A DNA stretch of 64,000 bases, taken from positions 1-64,000 of the forward strand of contig JANQNU010000076.1 in NCBI GenBank assembly GCA_028279405.1, given 5' to 3'. Below the pieces are notes generated by a model that was not told where the DNA came from, searched no databases, and saw only the letters and a list, made by a program, of their open reading frames with translations. The stretch's first letter is position 1; each line of letters starts with the position of its first letter. The position numbers were made by a program, and so were the translations under genes. Shown piece after piece: positions 1 through 8,127 of this stretch. The DNA comes from Phycisphaerae bacterium. Lineage in GTDB: Bacteria; Planctomycetota; Phycisphaerae; UBA1845; Fen-1342.

Positions 1-964
1 CGAGCGCGTCAGGCGTCTGCTCGTCAAACCAGACCCCGGTCACGTCGGGCGTCACCGTCTCGGTCGCGCCGCCGACGGCATACGCCGCCACAGGACAGCC
101 GTGGGCGATCGCCTCGACCGGCACGATGCCGAAATCCTCCTCGCCAGGGAACAACAAGGCCCGTGCCCGACGATAGTAATCCGCGATCTCCGACGCCGAC
201 CGCCAACCGACGAGCTGCACATGGTCCGCCCGCGCCAGGTCGAGCCGGGCCAGATCCGGGCCTTCGCCGACCACCACCAGCCGACGGTTCAACCGCCGAC
301 AAGCCTCGACCGCGAGATCCAGACGCTTGTACGAAACGTGATAGCCGACACACAAAAAGAAGTCCTCCCGCGCGCCGACTGCTGGCGCATCCGGCAGCTC
401 GACCGGCGGGTACACAACGACGGCCTCGCGGTCGTAGTGTCGCCGAATGCGGTCGGCAACGTGGCGCGAATTGGCCACGAACTGATCGACACGGTCAGCG
501 GCCCGACGGTCAGCAGACTGTAGGCGCCTGCACAACCACCGCCAGAGCGGACGTGCGGCGGCCGGCAGCGTGTGGGCGTACGTGTCCGACAAGTCCCAGA
601 TGTAGCGCATCGGCGAGTGGCAATAGCACACGACGGCGCTACTATTGGCGGCTTGCATCGCCTTCGCAATCGCGGCGTCCGAACAGAGCACCAGGTCCAC
701 TGGGGGCAGTCGCACGCTGCGCGCCGCTGATGGCAGGATGGGCAGCAGCTTCGGATAGTGCCGTCGGGCGCCGGGCAGGCGCTGAAGCCACGAGGTGTGA
801 ACAGTCGGCCAATCGTCGTTCAGATGCGTCGGATCGTGCAGCAGTGTGTAGACCTCTGCATCCGGAACCAACGACCGCAACGCGCGCAGTACCTTCTCGC
901 CACCCCGTTCACGCACGAGCCAGTGGTGCGTCAGCACCGCCGAGCATTCGAGCGGAGCAATCAC
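1..964 (-). CDS. Glycosyltransferase family 4, partial (C-terminus off the left edge)
   Basis: Reading the minus strand from a GTG at 964 gives an uninterrupted frame to the window edge (321 codons). It looks like a GT-B fold, family 4 glycosyltransferase that moves a sugar from a nucleotide-sugar donor to a lipid or polysaccharide acceptor in the cytoplasm. Visible landmarks are an N-terminal strand with THHWLVRERGGEKVL (residues 12-26), YCHSPMRYIWD (114-124), a linker into the second Rossmann half near 200, and the donor-site motif EEDFGIVPVE (275-284) with the usual E-x7-E spacing. The frame stays open upstream through another GTG at 1018, but the family normally begins just before the THHWL strand, so 964 is preferred; no clear ribosome site decides it. 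The acceptor cannot be told from sequence. Confidence 0.85.
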   Translation of the reverse strand, partial: MIAPLECSAVLTHHWLVRERGGEKVLRALRSLVPDAEVYTLLHDPTHLNDDWPTVHTSWLQRLPGARRHYPKLLPILPSAARSVRLPPVDLVLCSDAAIAKAMQAANSSAVVCYCHSPMRYIWDLSDTYAHTLPAAARPLWRWLCRRLQSADRRAADRVDQFVANSRHVADRIRRHYDREAVVVYPPVELPDAPAVGAREDFFLCVGYHVSYKRLDLAVEACRRLNRRLVVVGEGPDLARLDLARADHVQLVGWRSASEIADYYRRARALLFPGEEDFGIVPVEAIAHGCPVAAYAVGGATETVTPDVTGVWFDEQTPDAL

Positions 965-1046
965 GGTATCTTGCAGCTCGATCGTCTGGTCCACGTACGT
1001 GGTTGTCGTGAACGGCACGAGGATTGTCAAGCCGACAGGGCCGTCC

Positions 1047-1069
1047 CCCCACCCCAAGATGGGATGGGG
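1047..1069. repeat. Intergenic hairpin, CCCCACCCC/GGGGTGGGG class
   Basis: CCCCACCCC, loop AAGAT, then GGGATGGGG: an imperfect palindrome. Near-identical copies lie at 1254-1276 and 22812-22834, always between genes. Part of a 335-base gap (965-1299) that is filled with such elements and holds no gene. Confidence 0.7.
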
Positions 1070-1077
1070 TGCCTGTT

Positions 1078-1096
1078 GGCGGGCGAGACGCCCGCC
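1078..1096. repeat. Intergenic palindromic element, perfect core copy 1
   Basis: GGCGGGCG-AGA-CGCCCGCC, a perfect 8-base stem with a 3-base loop, followed on the right by CCACCC. The same 19 bases in the same orientation occur at 24428, 46631 and 60723. A shortened copy follows at 1172-1190. Confidence 0.85.
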
Positions 1097-1129
1097 CCAC
1101 CCTGGTTTCTTGGGGACTGCTCTTGCCGG

Positions 1130-1152
1130 GGCAGGCAGCGTCGATGCCTGCC
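1130..1152. repeat. Intergenic hairpin
   Basis: GGCAGGCA, 7-base loop, TGCCTGCC: perfect 8-base stem lying between two members of the palindromic element family. Confidence 0.5.
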
Positions 1153-1171
1153 TCATCCTGGCAGCTTGCTG

Positions 1172-1190
1172 CCCGGGCGAGACGCCCGCA
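1172..1190. repeat. Degenerate palindromic element copy
   Basis: Contains GGGCG-AGA-CGCCC, the inner part of the 19-base core seen at 1078, followed by CACCAC instead of CCCACCC. Confidence 0.6.
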
Positions 1191-1253
1191 CCACGCATAG
1201 CGACCGCACGTTCCGAACACTAGCGGACAAGCCGCCAGTGCCACCCGCGGGTC

Positions 1254-1276
1254 CCCCACCCCAAGATGGGGCGAGG
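1254..1276. repeat. Intergenic hairpin, CCCCACCCC class
   Basis: CCCCACCCC-AAGAT-GGGGCGAGG, one or two changes from the copies at 1047 and 22812. It sits just past the stop codon of the MlaD gene (minus strand, stop at 1300) and could also serve as that gene's transcription end, though no T-run follows. Confidence 0.65.
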
Positions 1277-1299
1277 CACCAGCCCTTCCTGCGGCAACA

Positions 1300-2379
1300 T
1301 CAGACGCCGATCTTGATCCGGCCCTTCTGCCATTCCTTGGCTAACAAGCGGTACTCTTCGAGCATCTCGCCGAGCCGGCGCATCGTCAGCACGAGCGTCT
1401 CGTACAGCTCGTTATCCCTGATGATCCGGCCGATGGTGCCTTCTCCGCGGGCGATCGGTTGAGCGATTTGATTGAGTGTGTCGAGGAAGCTGTCCATCTT
1501 ATTGAGGCTGCCGCGCACGCTGCGCGAGACGGTTTTCACTTCGCCGTCGAGTCCGGTGATCGTCTGGTTGAGCTTGTCGACGCTGCCGCGCGCCGTCGCC
1601 ATCAGCTCGCGGGCGTCAGTGGCGGCGGAGCGGAAGTCGGACATGACCAGCTTGCCGTCTTCGGTCATCTGGTAGAGGTTCGCGACACCGTCGCGGAGCT
1701 GGCTCTTGGTCTCGGGGTCGCCCAGCACATCGTTGAAGTGACGCAACGACTGATCGAGCCGGGCCATTGCGCTGGACAGGTTCCCTTGCATGGCGGTGGC
1801 GCGGTCCACGTCGGTCGGGTCGCGCTTCTCGAGAATCTCGTGCAGATCGCTGAGCACCGGGGTCAAAGCGCGTGCGGAATCGGAGATCTGCGTGGCGGCG
1901 TTGGTGAAGGTCGAGACCACGTGCCCCGGGAAGATCGACTCGACCGCACCTCGGACCTCACCACTGATGGTGGAACCGGCAGCGAGTGCGGGAGCGCTGG
2001 GGTCGCCGGGCAGGATCTCGACCGGAGGTCGACCCTGGCCAAGGACCGGCTCGGTCAGGCGCGCGGTGGTGCCTTCCGTGAGTTGGTAGCGAGTGTCGAC
2101 CTGGATCGTGACCCGGACGTTGTACTCCTCGGCGAGCGCGGCACTGTCGAACAACCCGACCTCAGAAACGCGGCCGATCTCGATGCCGTTCAACGTAACG
2201 AGGTTCCCGGCCCGGGTGCCGGCGGCCTCGCGCAGCTTGACCTGCACCGGGTACGTCTGCGACCCGACGACCCACATCGCTCCGCGGTCGAAGAGGATCA
2301 CGAGCACGGCCAACGCCGCGATCGCGACGATCGCGAACAACCCGACGACGAAGTTCCGACTGGCAGTGTTACCCATCAT
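1300..2379 (-). CDS. MlaD/MCE-domain lipid transport protein
   Basis: A 359-residue membrane-anchored MCE-domain protein. MCE proteins form hexameric rings that carry phospholipids across the periplasm with an ABC transporter. Residues 11-30 form one transmembrane helix, 43-125 the MCE domain (SQTYPVQVKLREAAGTRAGN and LNGIEIGRVSEVGL), and 160-359 a long helical, probably coiled-coil tail similar to tunnel-forming MCE proteins. The start is set by ATGATGGGT at 2379 with GGGAG eight bases upstream; the frame could be extended to 2454 but that would run through the divergent promoter. No MlaE permease or MlaF ATPase lies in the window, so its partners must be encoded elsewhere. It is transcribed divergently from the receiver gene at 2493. 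Confidence 0.88.
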   Translation of the reverse strand: MMGNTASRNFVVGLFAIVAIAALAVLVILFDRGAMWVVGSQTYPVQVKLREAAGTRAGNLVTLNGIEIGRVSEVGLFDSAALAEEYNVRVTIQVDTRYQLTEGTTARLTEPVLGQGRPPVEILPGDPSAPALAAGSTISGEVRGAVESIFPGHVVSTFTNAATQISDSARALTPVLSDLHEILEKRDPTDVDRATAMQGNLSSAMARLDQSLRHFNDVLGDPETKSQLRDGVANLYQMTEDGKLVMSDFRSAATDARELMATARGSVDKLNQTITGLDGEVKTVSRSVRGSLNKMDSFLDTLNQIAQPIARGEGTIGRIIRDNELYETLVLTMRRLGEMLEEYRLLAKEWQKGRIKIGV

Positions 2380-2439
2380 TGCGAATCTCCCGAGCCTGCC
2401 CCCAATACGCCCAAATGCGTGGTACGTTGCAAACCGCGT

Positions 2440-2468
2440 TTGTAACCGGTCCAATAGGGTACTACAAT
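2440..2468 (+). promoter_or_regulatory. Sigma70-type promoter of the receiver gene
   Basis: TTGTAA (2440-2445), 17-base spacer, TACAAT (2463-2468), followed by a leader of about 17-19 bases and an AAGGAG ribosome site at 2481-2486. Inferred from consensus match and spacing. Confidence 0.7.
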
Positions 2469-2492
2469 TTTAGGATCGATAAGGAGTACGCC

Positions 2493-2885
2493 GTGGCTGC
2501 ACCCTATGACGGTAAAAAGATTCTGATCGTTGACGACGATCCGGACATTCTGACGGCGATTAAGACGACACTTTCCGACAGCGGGGCGACGATCCTGACC
2601 GCGTCCGACGGCGCTCGGGCGGTCCAAACGTCGGACGCCGAGAGCCCTGATCTGGTGATTCTCGATATCATGCTGCCGCAGAAGAGCGGCTTTCTGGTGC
2701 TCGAGAAGCTGCGTCAGAACGCCCCGGCCAACGGTAGGCCGTTCGTGATCATGATTACCGGCAACCAGGGCAAACGCCACCGTCAATACGCCGAGGCGCT
2801 CGGGGTCAACGAATACCTCAACAAGCCGTTCTCGATGGACCAGCTCGTCGAGCTGGTGGAGAAACAGCTCGCGCGGGTGGAATAG
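2493..2885 (+). CDS. Single-domain response regulator (receiver only)
   Basis: A 130-residue stand-alone CheY-like receiver domain. The acidic pocket is VDDDPD (residues 13-18), the phosphate acceptor is Asp58 in ILDIMLP, the switch residue is Thr89 (MITGN) and the conserved lysine is Lys111 (NKPF). There is no output domain, so it probably acts by protein contact or passes phosphate on. The frame extends upstream to an ATG at 2379, but the GTG at 2493 has a perfect AAGGAG six bases upstream and the promoter at 2440-2468 lies inside the longer version, so the GTG is the start. No sensor kinase is adjacent; the nearest kinase is at 40117. Confidence 0.9.
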   Translation: MAAPYDGKKILIVDDDPDILTAIKTTLSDSGATILTASDGARAVQTSDAESPDLVILDIMLPQKSGFLVLEKLRQNAPANGRPFVIMITGNQGKRHRQYAEALGVNEYLNKPFSMDQLVELVEKQLARVE

Positions 2886-2948
2886 CCGCTCGCCGACCTC
2901 TGAGTGGCGGCCGAAGTCGAGCACGCCTGAACGAACCTGGGTTCCCTC

Positions 2949-3731
2949 ATGACTCCGAACGAACTCGCGGCGTGGCTCGATTCGTACCATGCGAGCGCAA
3001 GATCTGCGCTTCAGCGGGCGGCCCGCGACGGCTATCGTCGAATCCACGCCAACGCGAGTCGCGGCGAACTCTCCGCTCCCGAACTGACAGCCAGCGGACG
3101 ACGACACCTGCGCCGCTATCTTGCGGACCTCGGCATCCGACTCGATGGAATGGCCTTGCCGCTGCCCGGCGCGGGACTGGCCGACGCGGCTACCGCGGAC
3201 AGCAACCTCCAGCAACTGCGTGACACGCTCGGACTTTGCCGGGAACTGGGCGTCTCGCAGGCATCCGTGCGTCTCGGCGGGTTCGATGACCCGCAGAATG
3301 CAGCCCTGGCCGGCGAACTGCTGGCAACCGTCGCCGACTTGGCCGACCGGGCGGATATCGACGTTAACGTGTATTCGGACGTGGATCAGACCGGCAGTGT
3401 CTTGTCAGCGGTGGACGCGCTGCGCTGCCCGCAGTTGCACGCGGCGCTCGATCCGGCCGCATTGGGCCGTGAGGCCGCTCAGGTCATCGGTACGGCCTCG
3501 TCCCTCGGCGCTCTGTTCCTCCGGGACGCACGAGTGATCGACGGCGGCGTGGAAGAGGTCCGGTTCGGCGAAGGGGACGTCGACTTCGCGTCCGTCCTTG
3601 CAGCGACGCAAGCACTCGGCCGGCCGGTCGGGCTGATCGTCCGTCGACGTCCCACGGGTGACGTTGACGCGATGCGCCAGGGATACGAATATATGTCTAC
3701 GCTGTTGCGGGAGCCGTCGGCGCAGGGGTGA
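2949..3731 (+). CDS. Xylose isomerase-like TIM-barrel protein
   Basis: A 260-residue cytoplasmic protein with the alternating pattern of a sugar phosphate isomerase/epimerase-like TIM barrel (AP endonuclease 2 superfamily). Strands are visible at GIRLDGMALPLPG (about 62-74), SQASVRLGGFDDP (about 99-111), IDVNVYSDVDQTG (about 135-147), QLHAALDPAAL and VGLIVRRRPTG near the end. The usual metal-binding Glu/His set is hard to place, so activity is uncertain. It lies 63 bases after the receiver gene on the same strand. The substrate is unknown; the fold assignment comes from pattern only. Confidence 0.6.
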   Translation: MTPNELAAWLDSYHASARSALQRAARDGYRRIHANASRGELSAPELTASGRRHLRRYLADLGIRLDGMALPLPGAGLADAATADSNLQQLRDTLGLCRELGVSQASVRLGGFDDPQNAALAGELLATVADLADRADIDVNVYSDVDQTGSVLSAVDALRCPQLHAALDPAALGREAAQVIGTASSLGALFLRDARVIDGGVEEVRFGEGDVDFASVLAATQALGRPVGLIVRRRPTGDVDAMRQGYEYMSTLLREPSAQG

Positions 3732-3810
3732 TCGGCGTCGCGCGACGGAACCTTGCCCGATGAACGCCTGAACGCTGGTCGACGAAACCTCTGACGGAAG
3801 GATCAACGTG

Positions 3811-4671
3811 ATGACCGTGCTGAACTGCCTGCTCTTGCTGGCACCGCTGACTTTTCAGCAACCGCCCCAGAATCCCGCTCAACCGCCACAACCGCAGGCC
3901 GGTCCGGCGGCGCCCGTCGAATCGGCTCATGCCAAGGGTGAGATGCGGGTCGAGATCTCCGCCATTCTGGAAGGTCGCTATCGTTACTTCGATGCCGCCA
4001 GCGAGCGCAAGCCCGAGATGCGAATCCAGTTTCGCGTCGCCGGCGACAAGATCGGCAACGTCGTCCGGTACGGCAACCTCATTCTCGAGGAGGCCCTGGA
4101 CGAGACCGGCAAGTCGCTCGTCGACGCCAGCCAGATCACTCCCGAGATGCGCGCGCAGACGCGCACGTCGACGCTGCCTGCGGACCGACTCCGGGAGACC
4201 GGGCTGTTGCTGGTGGCCCGGGCCGACGCGAGCGAGCGCAAGGCGCAGAAGCTGTCGAAGCTGCGCGGCACCGTAAAGATCGTGGTCGCTGACAAGCATG
4301 AAGAAGTGATGATCATCAACCCCAGTCAGTATTCCGGCAGTCAGCTGGCAAGCGATCGGCTGCGGGAGATGGGTGTCTCGGCGGAGGTGGTCGCCCCCGA
4401 CCAGCTCGAAAAACCATACCAGCCGAACCGCTCGATCGCGCTCCGCTTCTCCGATGACAATCGGATTCGCAAGGTCGAGTTCTTCGACGGTTGGATGCGA
4501 AATGTCCGTAGCCGGGCAGCGAACGTCAAGGACAAGGAAGGTCGGCCGTGCATGCTCTACTCGGTGCTGGGCGGTGAACTTGGCGATGATGCACAACTGG
4601 TCCTGCACGTCTTTCCGAAAATCGAAGCAATGGATCTGCCGTTCGAACTGAAGGACGTCGCCCTGCCATAG
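3811..4671 (+). CDS. Secreted protein of unknown function
   Basis: A 286-residue protein I do not recognise. Residues 4-15 (LNCLLLLAPLTF) form a short signal peptide, followed by a Pro/Gln-rich linker (QQPPQNPAQPPQPQ, about 16-31). The remainder is a mixed alpha/beta region with many charged residues and two separate beta-rich segments, ILEGRYRYFDAA near 51 and RSIALRFSDDNRIRKVEFFD near 210. It probably works outside the cytoplasm. GGAAGG precedes a GTG-ATG pair at 3808/3811 and either could be the start. A hairpin with a T-run follows the stop, so it is probably the last gene of the group beginning at 2493. Confidence 0.7.
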   Translation: MTVLNCLLLLAPLTFQQPPQNPAQPPQPQAGPAAPVESAHAKGEMRVEISAILEGRYRYFDAASERKPEMRIQFRVAGDKIGNVVRYGNLILEEALDETGKSLVDASQITPEMRAQTRTSTLPADRLRETGLLLVARADASERKAQKLSKLRGTVKIVVADKHEEVMIINPSQYSGSQLASDRLREMGVSAEVVAPDQLEKPYQPNRSIALRFSDDNRIRKVEFFDGWMRNVRSRAANVKDKEGRPCMLYSVLGGELGDDAQLVLHVFPKIEAMDLPFELKDVALP

Positions 4672-4735
4672 CCGCCGGGATACGGATCGTCGCGCGCACG
4701 CCGCCCGATTCGGCGTATAGCCGTATACAACCGCT

Positions 4736-4772
4736 ACCGGCGCGGGCTGTGGCCTGTGCCGGTTTTCTTTTT
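4736..4772 (+). terminator. Rho-independent terminator
   Basis: ACCGGC (4736-4741) pairs with GCCGGT (4758-4763), with an inner GC-rich loop, followed by TTTTCTTTTT (4763-4772). It ends the 2493-4671 transcription unit and argues against starting the next gene at the GTG inside the hairpin (4749). Confidence 0.8.
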
Positions 4773-4817
4773 GGGAGGCCCCGCCTGAACGCATCATCGC
4801 CGATTGGTTACGCTCCG

Positions 4818-6125
4818 ATGGGCCCGCGCTCCGAGGGCAAACGGACGCTGCGGGCCAACATCATCTATGCAGTTTCCGGAATGGGGCTCTATAGCGCATG
4901 CCTGTTCCTGGTGGACGTACTCATCGCGAAGTTCGCTTCGGCCGAGATCCAGGGGCAGGTCTTCCTGGCAATCGCGATGGCAACGCCGATCGCGACCTTC
5001 TTCTCGCTCGAATTGCGCGGCGTGCTGGTCTCGGACGCGAACAACCATTTCAGCTACGGCAGCTACCAAACGCTACGGCACCGAATGCTGTGGGTCGGTG
5101 CCGTCGCCATGGGTTTGGCGACCCTTTACGCGCTCCGATTCGACACACGTCTGCCGTATGTGCTGATCTTCATCGGGATCTGCGCCCACAAGCTTACCTG
5201 GTTCGTCGCCGAGATCACCTGGGGTGTGTTCCAGCGTCGCGAGCGGCTGGACCTCATGGCCTGGGCAACGTCCTCCCGCGGCCTGATCATGCTGGTCCCC
5301 CTGGCGGTCGCGCTACCCCTCATCCACGCCGTCGGCGGAACCGAGCAAGCGGCAGCATGGGCCGTCGCTTGCGGGATGCTGTGGACGGCCACCGCGTGGT
5401 TGCTGATGCGTTACGCGCTCGAGGGCCGCTGGTTGCGTCAACGCACCGACCTGGATTATTCGACGGATTCGGCAGCGCAAAGCCGGCTCTTCCTGCAAGC
5501 GCTGCCACTCGGACTGGTAGCGCTGATCGTTCCGCTATGCGAAAGCGTGCCGCGATTGTTGGTCGCCGACGATAGCCGGGAGGCCCTCGGCTATTTCGGT
5601 GCGATGGTCCGAATCACGATGATCCCCAACCTTATCGTGATCCAGATGGGCCTCGCCTCTTCCAATCGAATCGCACTCTATTACCAGACAGACCGAGGCC
5701 GATTCTGGCGCCTGCTGGCCCAACTCGGTGCTATCACCCTGCTGATCGGAATCATTTTTGTCGGCGCGGCAAGCCTGGCGGGCGAGTGGATCCTCCGAAT
5801 CGTGTTTACCCCGGCGTACGCGGTCTACGCCGCGGAATTCCAGATCGTGGTTCTCGCTCAGGCCTTGGCACTAATCAGCAATATTCTCGGCGTCACCGCG
5901 ACGCAAATGCGATTGTTCTGGCTACAGGTCCCAGCCCAGGTCGGCGTGCTCGTCGTGACCGTTGTCGCGGGACTCCTGCTCATCCCCCAAGACCCGGTCG
6001 GCGGTGCCGCGAAAACCATCCTGATCCGTGCGGCAGTCCACGTCGGCCTATACGCGACGTGCATGTTTATCGGACTTTTACGCAGCTCCGGCGCGCATGA
6101 AGAAGGCTCCCCAACCGATGGTTGA
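4818..6125 (+). CDS. Polysaccharide flippase-like membrane protein (Wzx/MOP family)
   Basis: About 435 residues, nearly all hydrophobic helices (12 or so), resembling Wzx-type oligosaccharide flippases of the MOP superfamily, which move lipid-linked sugars across the inner membrane. The N-terminus (TLRANIIYAVSGMGLYSAC) is typical of the family, as are the LRGVLVSDANNHFSYGSYQ loop and the ISNILGVTATQMRLFWLQV segment near the C-terminus. The start is uncertain: the open frame begins at a GTG at 4749 inside the terminator hairpin; a CTG at 4785 has a perfect GGAGG six bases before it; ATG 4818 is the first standard start. The neighbouring GT4 and GT39-like genes also fit a surface glycan role. 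Confidence 0.8.
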   Translation: MGPRSEGKRTLRANIIYAVSGMGLYSACLFLVDVLIAKFASAEIQGQVFLAIAMATPIATFFSLELRGVLVSDANNHFSYGSYQTLRHRMLWVGAVAMGLATLYALRFDTRLPYVLIFIGICAHKLTWFVAEITWGVFQRRERLDLMAWATSSRGLIMLVPLAVALPLIHAVGGTEQAAAWAVACGMLWTATAWLLMRYALEGRWLRQRTDLDYSTDSAAQSRLFLQALPLGLVALIVPLCESVPRLLVADDSREALGYFGAMVRITMIPNLIVIQMGLASSNRIALYYQTDRGRFWRLLAQLGAITLLIGIIFVGAASLAGEWILRIVFTPAYAVYAAEFQIVVLAQALALISNILGVTATQMRLFWLQVPAQVGVLVVTVVAGLLLIPQDPVGGAAKTILIRAAVHVGLYATCMFIGLLRSSGAHEEGSPTDG

Positions 6126-6133
6126 GGAGCCTT
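6103..6133 (-). terminator. Terminator of the tRNA-Asp gene
   Basis: AAGGCTCC-CCAACC-GAT-GGTTG-A-GGAGCCTT forms a nearly perfect 13-14 base stem; read on the minus strand it is followed by CTTCTTCAT. It begins three bases past the 3' end of the tRNA and overlaps the last codons of the flippase gene on the other strand, so it may stop transcription in both directions. Confidence 0.8.
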
Positions 6134-6136
6134 GAA

Positions 6137-6210
6137 CGAGGTCGACGGGACTCGAACCCGCAGCCTCCGCCGTGACAGGGCGGCGCTCTGGCCAATTGAG
6201 CTACGACCCC
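6137..6210 (-). tRNA. tRNA-Asp (GTC)
   Basis: The minus strand folds into a cloverleaf: acceptor GGGGTCG / CGACCTC, D arm with AGCTCAATTGGCCAGAGC, anticodon stem CCGCC / GGCGG around loop CTGTCAC (anticodon GTC), and T arm GCGGGTTCGAGTCCCGT. The discriminator base is G, as expected for tRNA-Asp. CCA is not encoded. The gene has its own promoter and terminator. Confidence 0.97.
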
Positions 6211-6225
6211 TGAGTCGAGCACTGT

Positions 6226-6253
6226 ATTCTACGAATCGTCTCGAACCTGTCAA
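6226..6253 (-). promoter_or_regulatory. Sigma70 promoter of tRNA-Asp
   Basis: On the minus strand: TTGACA, 16-base spacer, TAGAAT, ending 15 bases before the mature tRNA. This is the best consensus promoter in the window and suggests the organism's housekeeping sigma factor reads TTGACA/TAGAAT-like sites. Confidence 0.88.
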
Positions 6254-6447
6254 CGCGCCGATGGTCGGAACGTCCGCTCGAACAAATCCGCGGCGCCTCG
6301 CTGTTTCGCTGGAGAAACCGGGGCCCCCATAAATTCTCGACGTTCAAACGATTCGGACAACAAAAGCTCGCCTTGGGCGCAACCGATACCCCATTGGCTC
6401 GGAGGCAGACTCCGGGCGTCCGATACGCCCGCATGGGGAGCAGGTGC

Positions 6448-7524
6448 ATGGCAGGAACGAGCAAAGGCCCAATGATCCGCGTCCTGGTCGTGGATGACAG
6501 CGCGCTTATCCGCGCGATGCTTCACCGAGCGCTCCAAAACCATCCACGGATTGAAGTTATCGGCGAGGCCGAGAATGGAATCGACGCGATCAAGAAGATC
6601 GCGGCGCTGCGGCCGGACGTCGTCACGCTCGACGTCGAAATGCCGCAGATGAACGGCATCGGCGTGCTGGAACGTGCCGCCGGCAAGGTACCGGTGAGCT
6701 TCGTGATGGTTTCCACGCTAACCGAGAGCGGTGGCCGAATTACGCTGGAGGCGCTGCAGAAGGGCGCGTTCGATTATGTGACCAAACCGTCGGCGACCGA
6801 TGTCCGCGATGCGGAATTTCAGGACGCTGTCATCCGCAAGGTGTTGGCGGCCTCGCTCGCCAAGGGCAAGTCGCGGCAGATCTTGCGCCCCCCCGGGCAG
6901 AATGCACCGAAAATCCCGCCGAACAAGGTCACCGGCTGGGTCGTGACCATCGGAATCAGCTGCGGCGGCCCGCAAACCCTGACCGAAATGCTGCCGGCCT
7001 TTCCGAGCGACTTCGTGCCGATCATCATCACCCAGCACATGCCGGCGCAGTTCACCAAAGCCTTCGCATCACAACTCGACGCGGTGGCGGCGATGCGCGT
7101 CAAGGAGGCGGCGGACGGGGACAAGCTCGAAAACGGCATGGTCTATGTCGCCCCGGGCTCGCATCACCTGACGCTGCGCCGCAGCGGCGTGAAGATGACG
7201 ATCAAGCTGGACGACGGGCCGAAGGTCTCCGGACACCGACCGTCCGCTGACGTCATGTTCCGCTCGGTCGCCGAGCAGTGCGGCGGGCGCGCCGTCGGGG
7301 TCATCATGACCGGTATGGGACGCGATGGCGCAGACGGAATCGTGGCAATGCACGAAAGCGGAATCCAGACGGTCGGTCAGGACGAACAGACCAGCCTGGT
7401 GTACGGCATGCCGAAAGTTGCTGCGGAAACCGGTCACCTCGACCACGTGGTGCCGCTGCACCAGATTCCTCAAGCGATAAACCGCCTGCTGAAGTCCGGA
7501 AACCCGGCAGCTGCAGGCGTCTGA
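6448..7524 (+). CDS. cheB: Chemotaxis response regulator / protein-glutamate methylesterase CheB
   Basis: A 358-residue CheB: an N-terminal receiver (DDS at 16-18, acceptor Asp62 in TLDVEMP, Lys113 in YVTKPSA), a linker at about 140-160, and a C-terminal methylesterase that removes methyl groups from chemoreceptor glutamates. The catalytic triad is Ser171 (GISCGGP), His197 (TQHMPAQ) and Asp293 (GMGRDGADG). The nucleophile motif is GISCGGP rather than the usual GASTGGP. The ATG at 6448 has GGGAG upstream; an in-frame ATG at 6373 lacks a ribosome site, and the receiver core begins at MIRVLVVDD (9). The gene heads a run with cheX and cheY, but no CheR, CheA, CheW or receptor gene lies in the window. 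Confidence 0.93.
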   Translation: MAGTSKGPMIRVLVVDDSALIRAMLHRALQNHPRIEVIGEAENGIDAIKKIAALRPDVVTLDVEMPQMNGIGVLERAAGKVPVSFVMVSTLTESGGRITLEALQKGAFDYVTKPSATDVRDAEFQDAVIRKVLAASLAKGKSRQILRPPGQNAPKIPPNKVTGWVVTIGISCGGPQTLTEMLPAFPSDFVPIIITQHMPAQFTKAFASQLDAVAAMRVKEAADGDKLENGMVYVAPGSHHLTLRRSGVKMTIKLDDGPKVSGHRPSADVMFRSVAEQCGGRAVGVIMTGMGRDGADGIVAMHESGIQTVGQDEQTSLVYGMPKVAAETGHLDHVVPLHQIPQAINRLLKSGNPAAAGV

Positions 7525-7651
7525 TGAGATTTCGATCGCTGCGACACGAACACCGGAGCCGATCTGACCGATAGCTCCCCAGAGGCATGTCGCCCGGCAC
7601 GGACGACAGCCGAAACCGGCGGCCGATGATCCGCCTGTGGAGGTCCATCGA

Positions 7652-8116
7652 GTGAACGTTCAATTCATCAACCCGTTCGTGGAAGGCGTGGACAACGTCT
7701 TTGAAACGATGCTGGGTATGAAACCCAAGCGTCACCAGCTCAAGGTGAGCGGCAGCCTCCCCGACGATGTCCAGTGCCTTACGTCGATGATCGGCATCAG
7801 CGGCGAGGTCAGCGGAATGGTCGCTCTGCGCTTTCCGGAGGCCACCGCGCTGGCGCTGGCCGGCCGATTCCTCGGCAACGAACTCAGCGAGATCGACGAC
7901 TCGGTCGTGGACGCGATCTCGGAACTGGTGAACATGGTGGGTGGGTCGGCCAAGGCCAAGTTCGACCACGATCCACCGTTGCAACTGGGACTGCCGACGG
8001 TGGTCGCCGGTGCCAAGTATCGCGTGAAGTATCCTAGCAAGTCGATATTGCTGGAAGTGCCCTACAGCAGCGATGCGGGCGATTTCGCGATGGAAGTCAC
8101 GTATAGCCCGAATTGA
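7652..8116 (+). CDS. CheX-family CheY-P phosphatase
   Basis: A 154-residue CheC/CheX/FliY-type protein. CheX dephosphorylates CheY-P using a Glu/Asn pair in a long helix; here these are Glu91 and Asn94 in SELVNMVGGSAKAKF, matching the E-x2-N pattern. The order of beta strands and one such helix suits CheX (one active site) rather than CheC (two). GTG 7652 is the start because GGAGG lies eight bases upstream; the in-frame GTG at 7637 overlaps that site. It ends 11 bases before the CheY-like gene, its likely substrate. Confidence 0.85.
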   Translation: MNVQFINPFVEGVDNVFETMLGMKPKRHQLKVSGSLPDDVQCLTSMIGISGEVSGMVALRFPEATALALAGRFLGNELSEIDDSVVDAISELVNMVGGSAKAKFDHDPPLQLGLPTVVAGAKYRVKYPSKSILLEVPYSSDAGDFAMEVTYSPN

Positions 8117-8127
8117 GGTGAGACGAG

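Noticed and set aside
1459-2445. 328-codon plus-strand frame
   Set aside because: Antisense to the MlaD gene; low-complexity, no domain, no ribosome site.
4749-4817. Longer N-terminus of the flippase
   Set aside because: The GTG at 4749 sits inside a terminator hairpin with a T-run; the added residues do not resemble the family.
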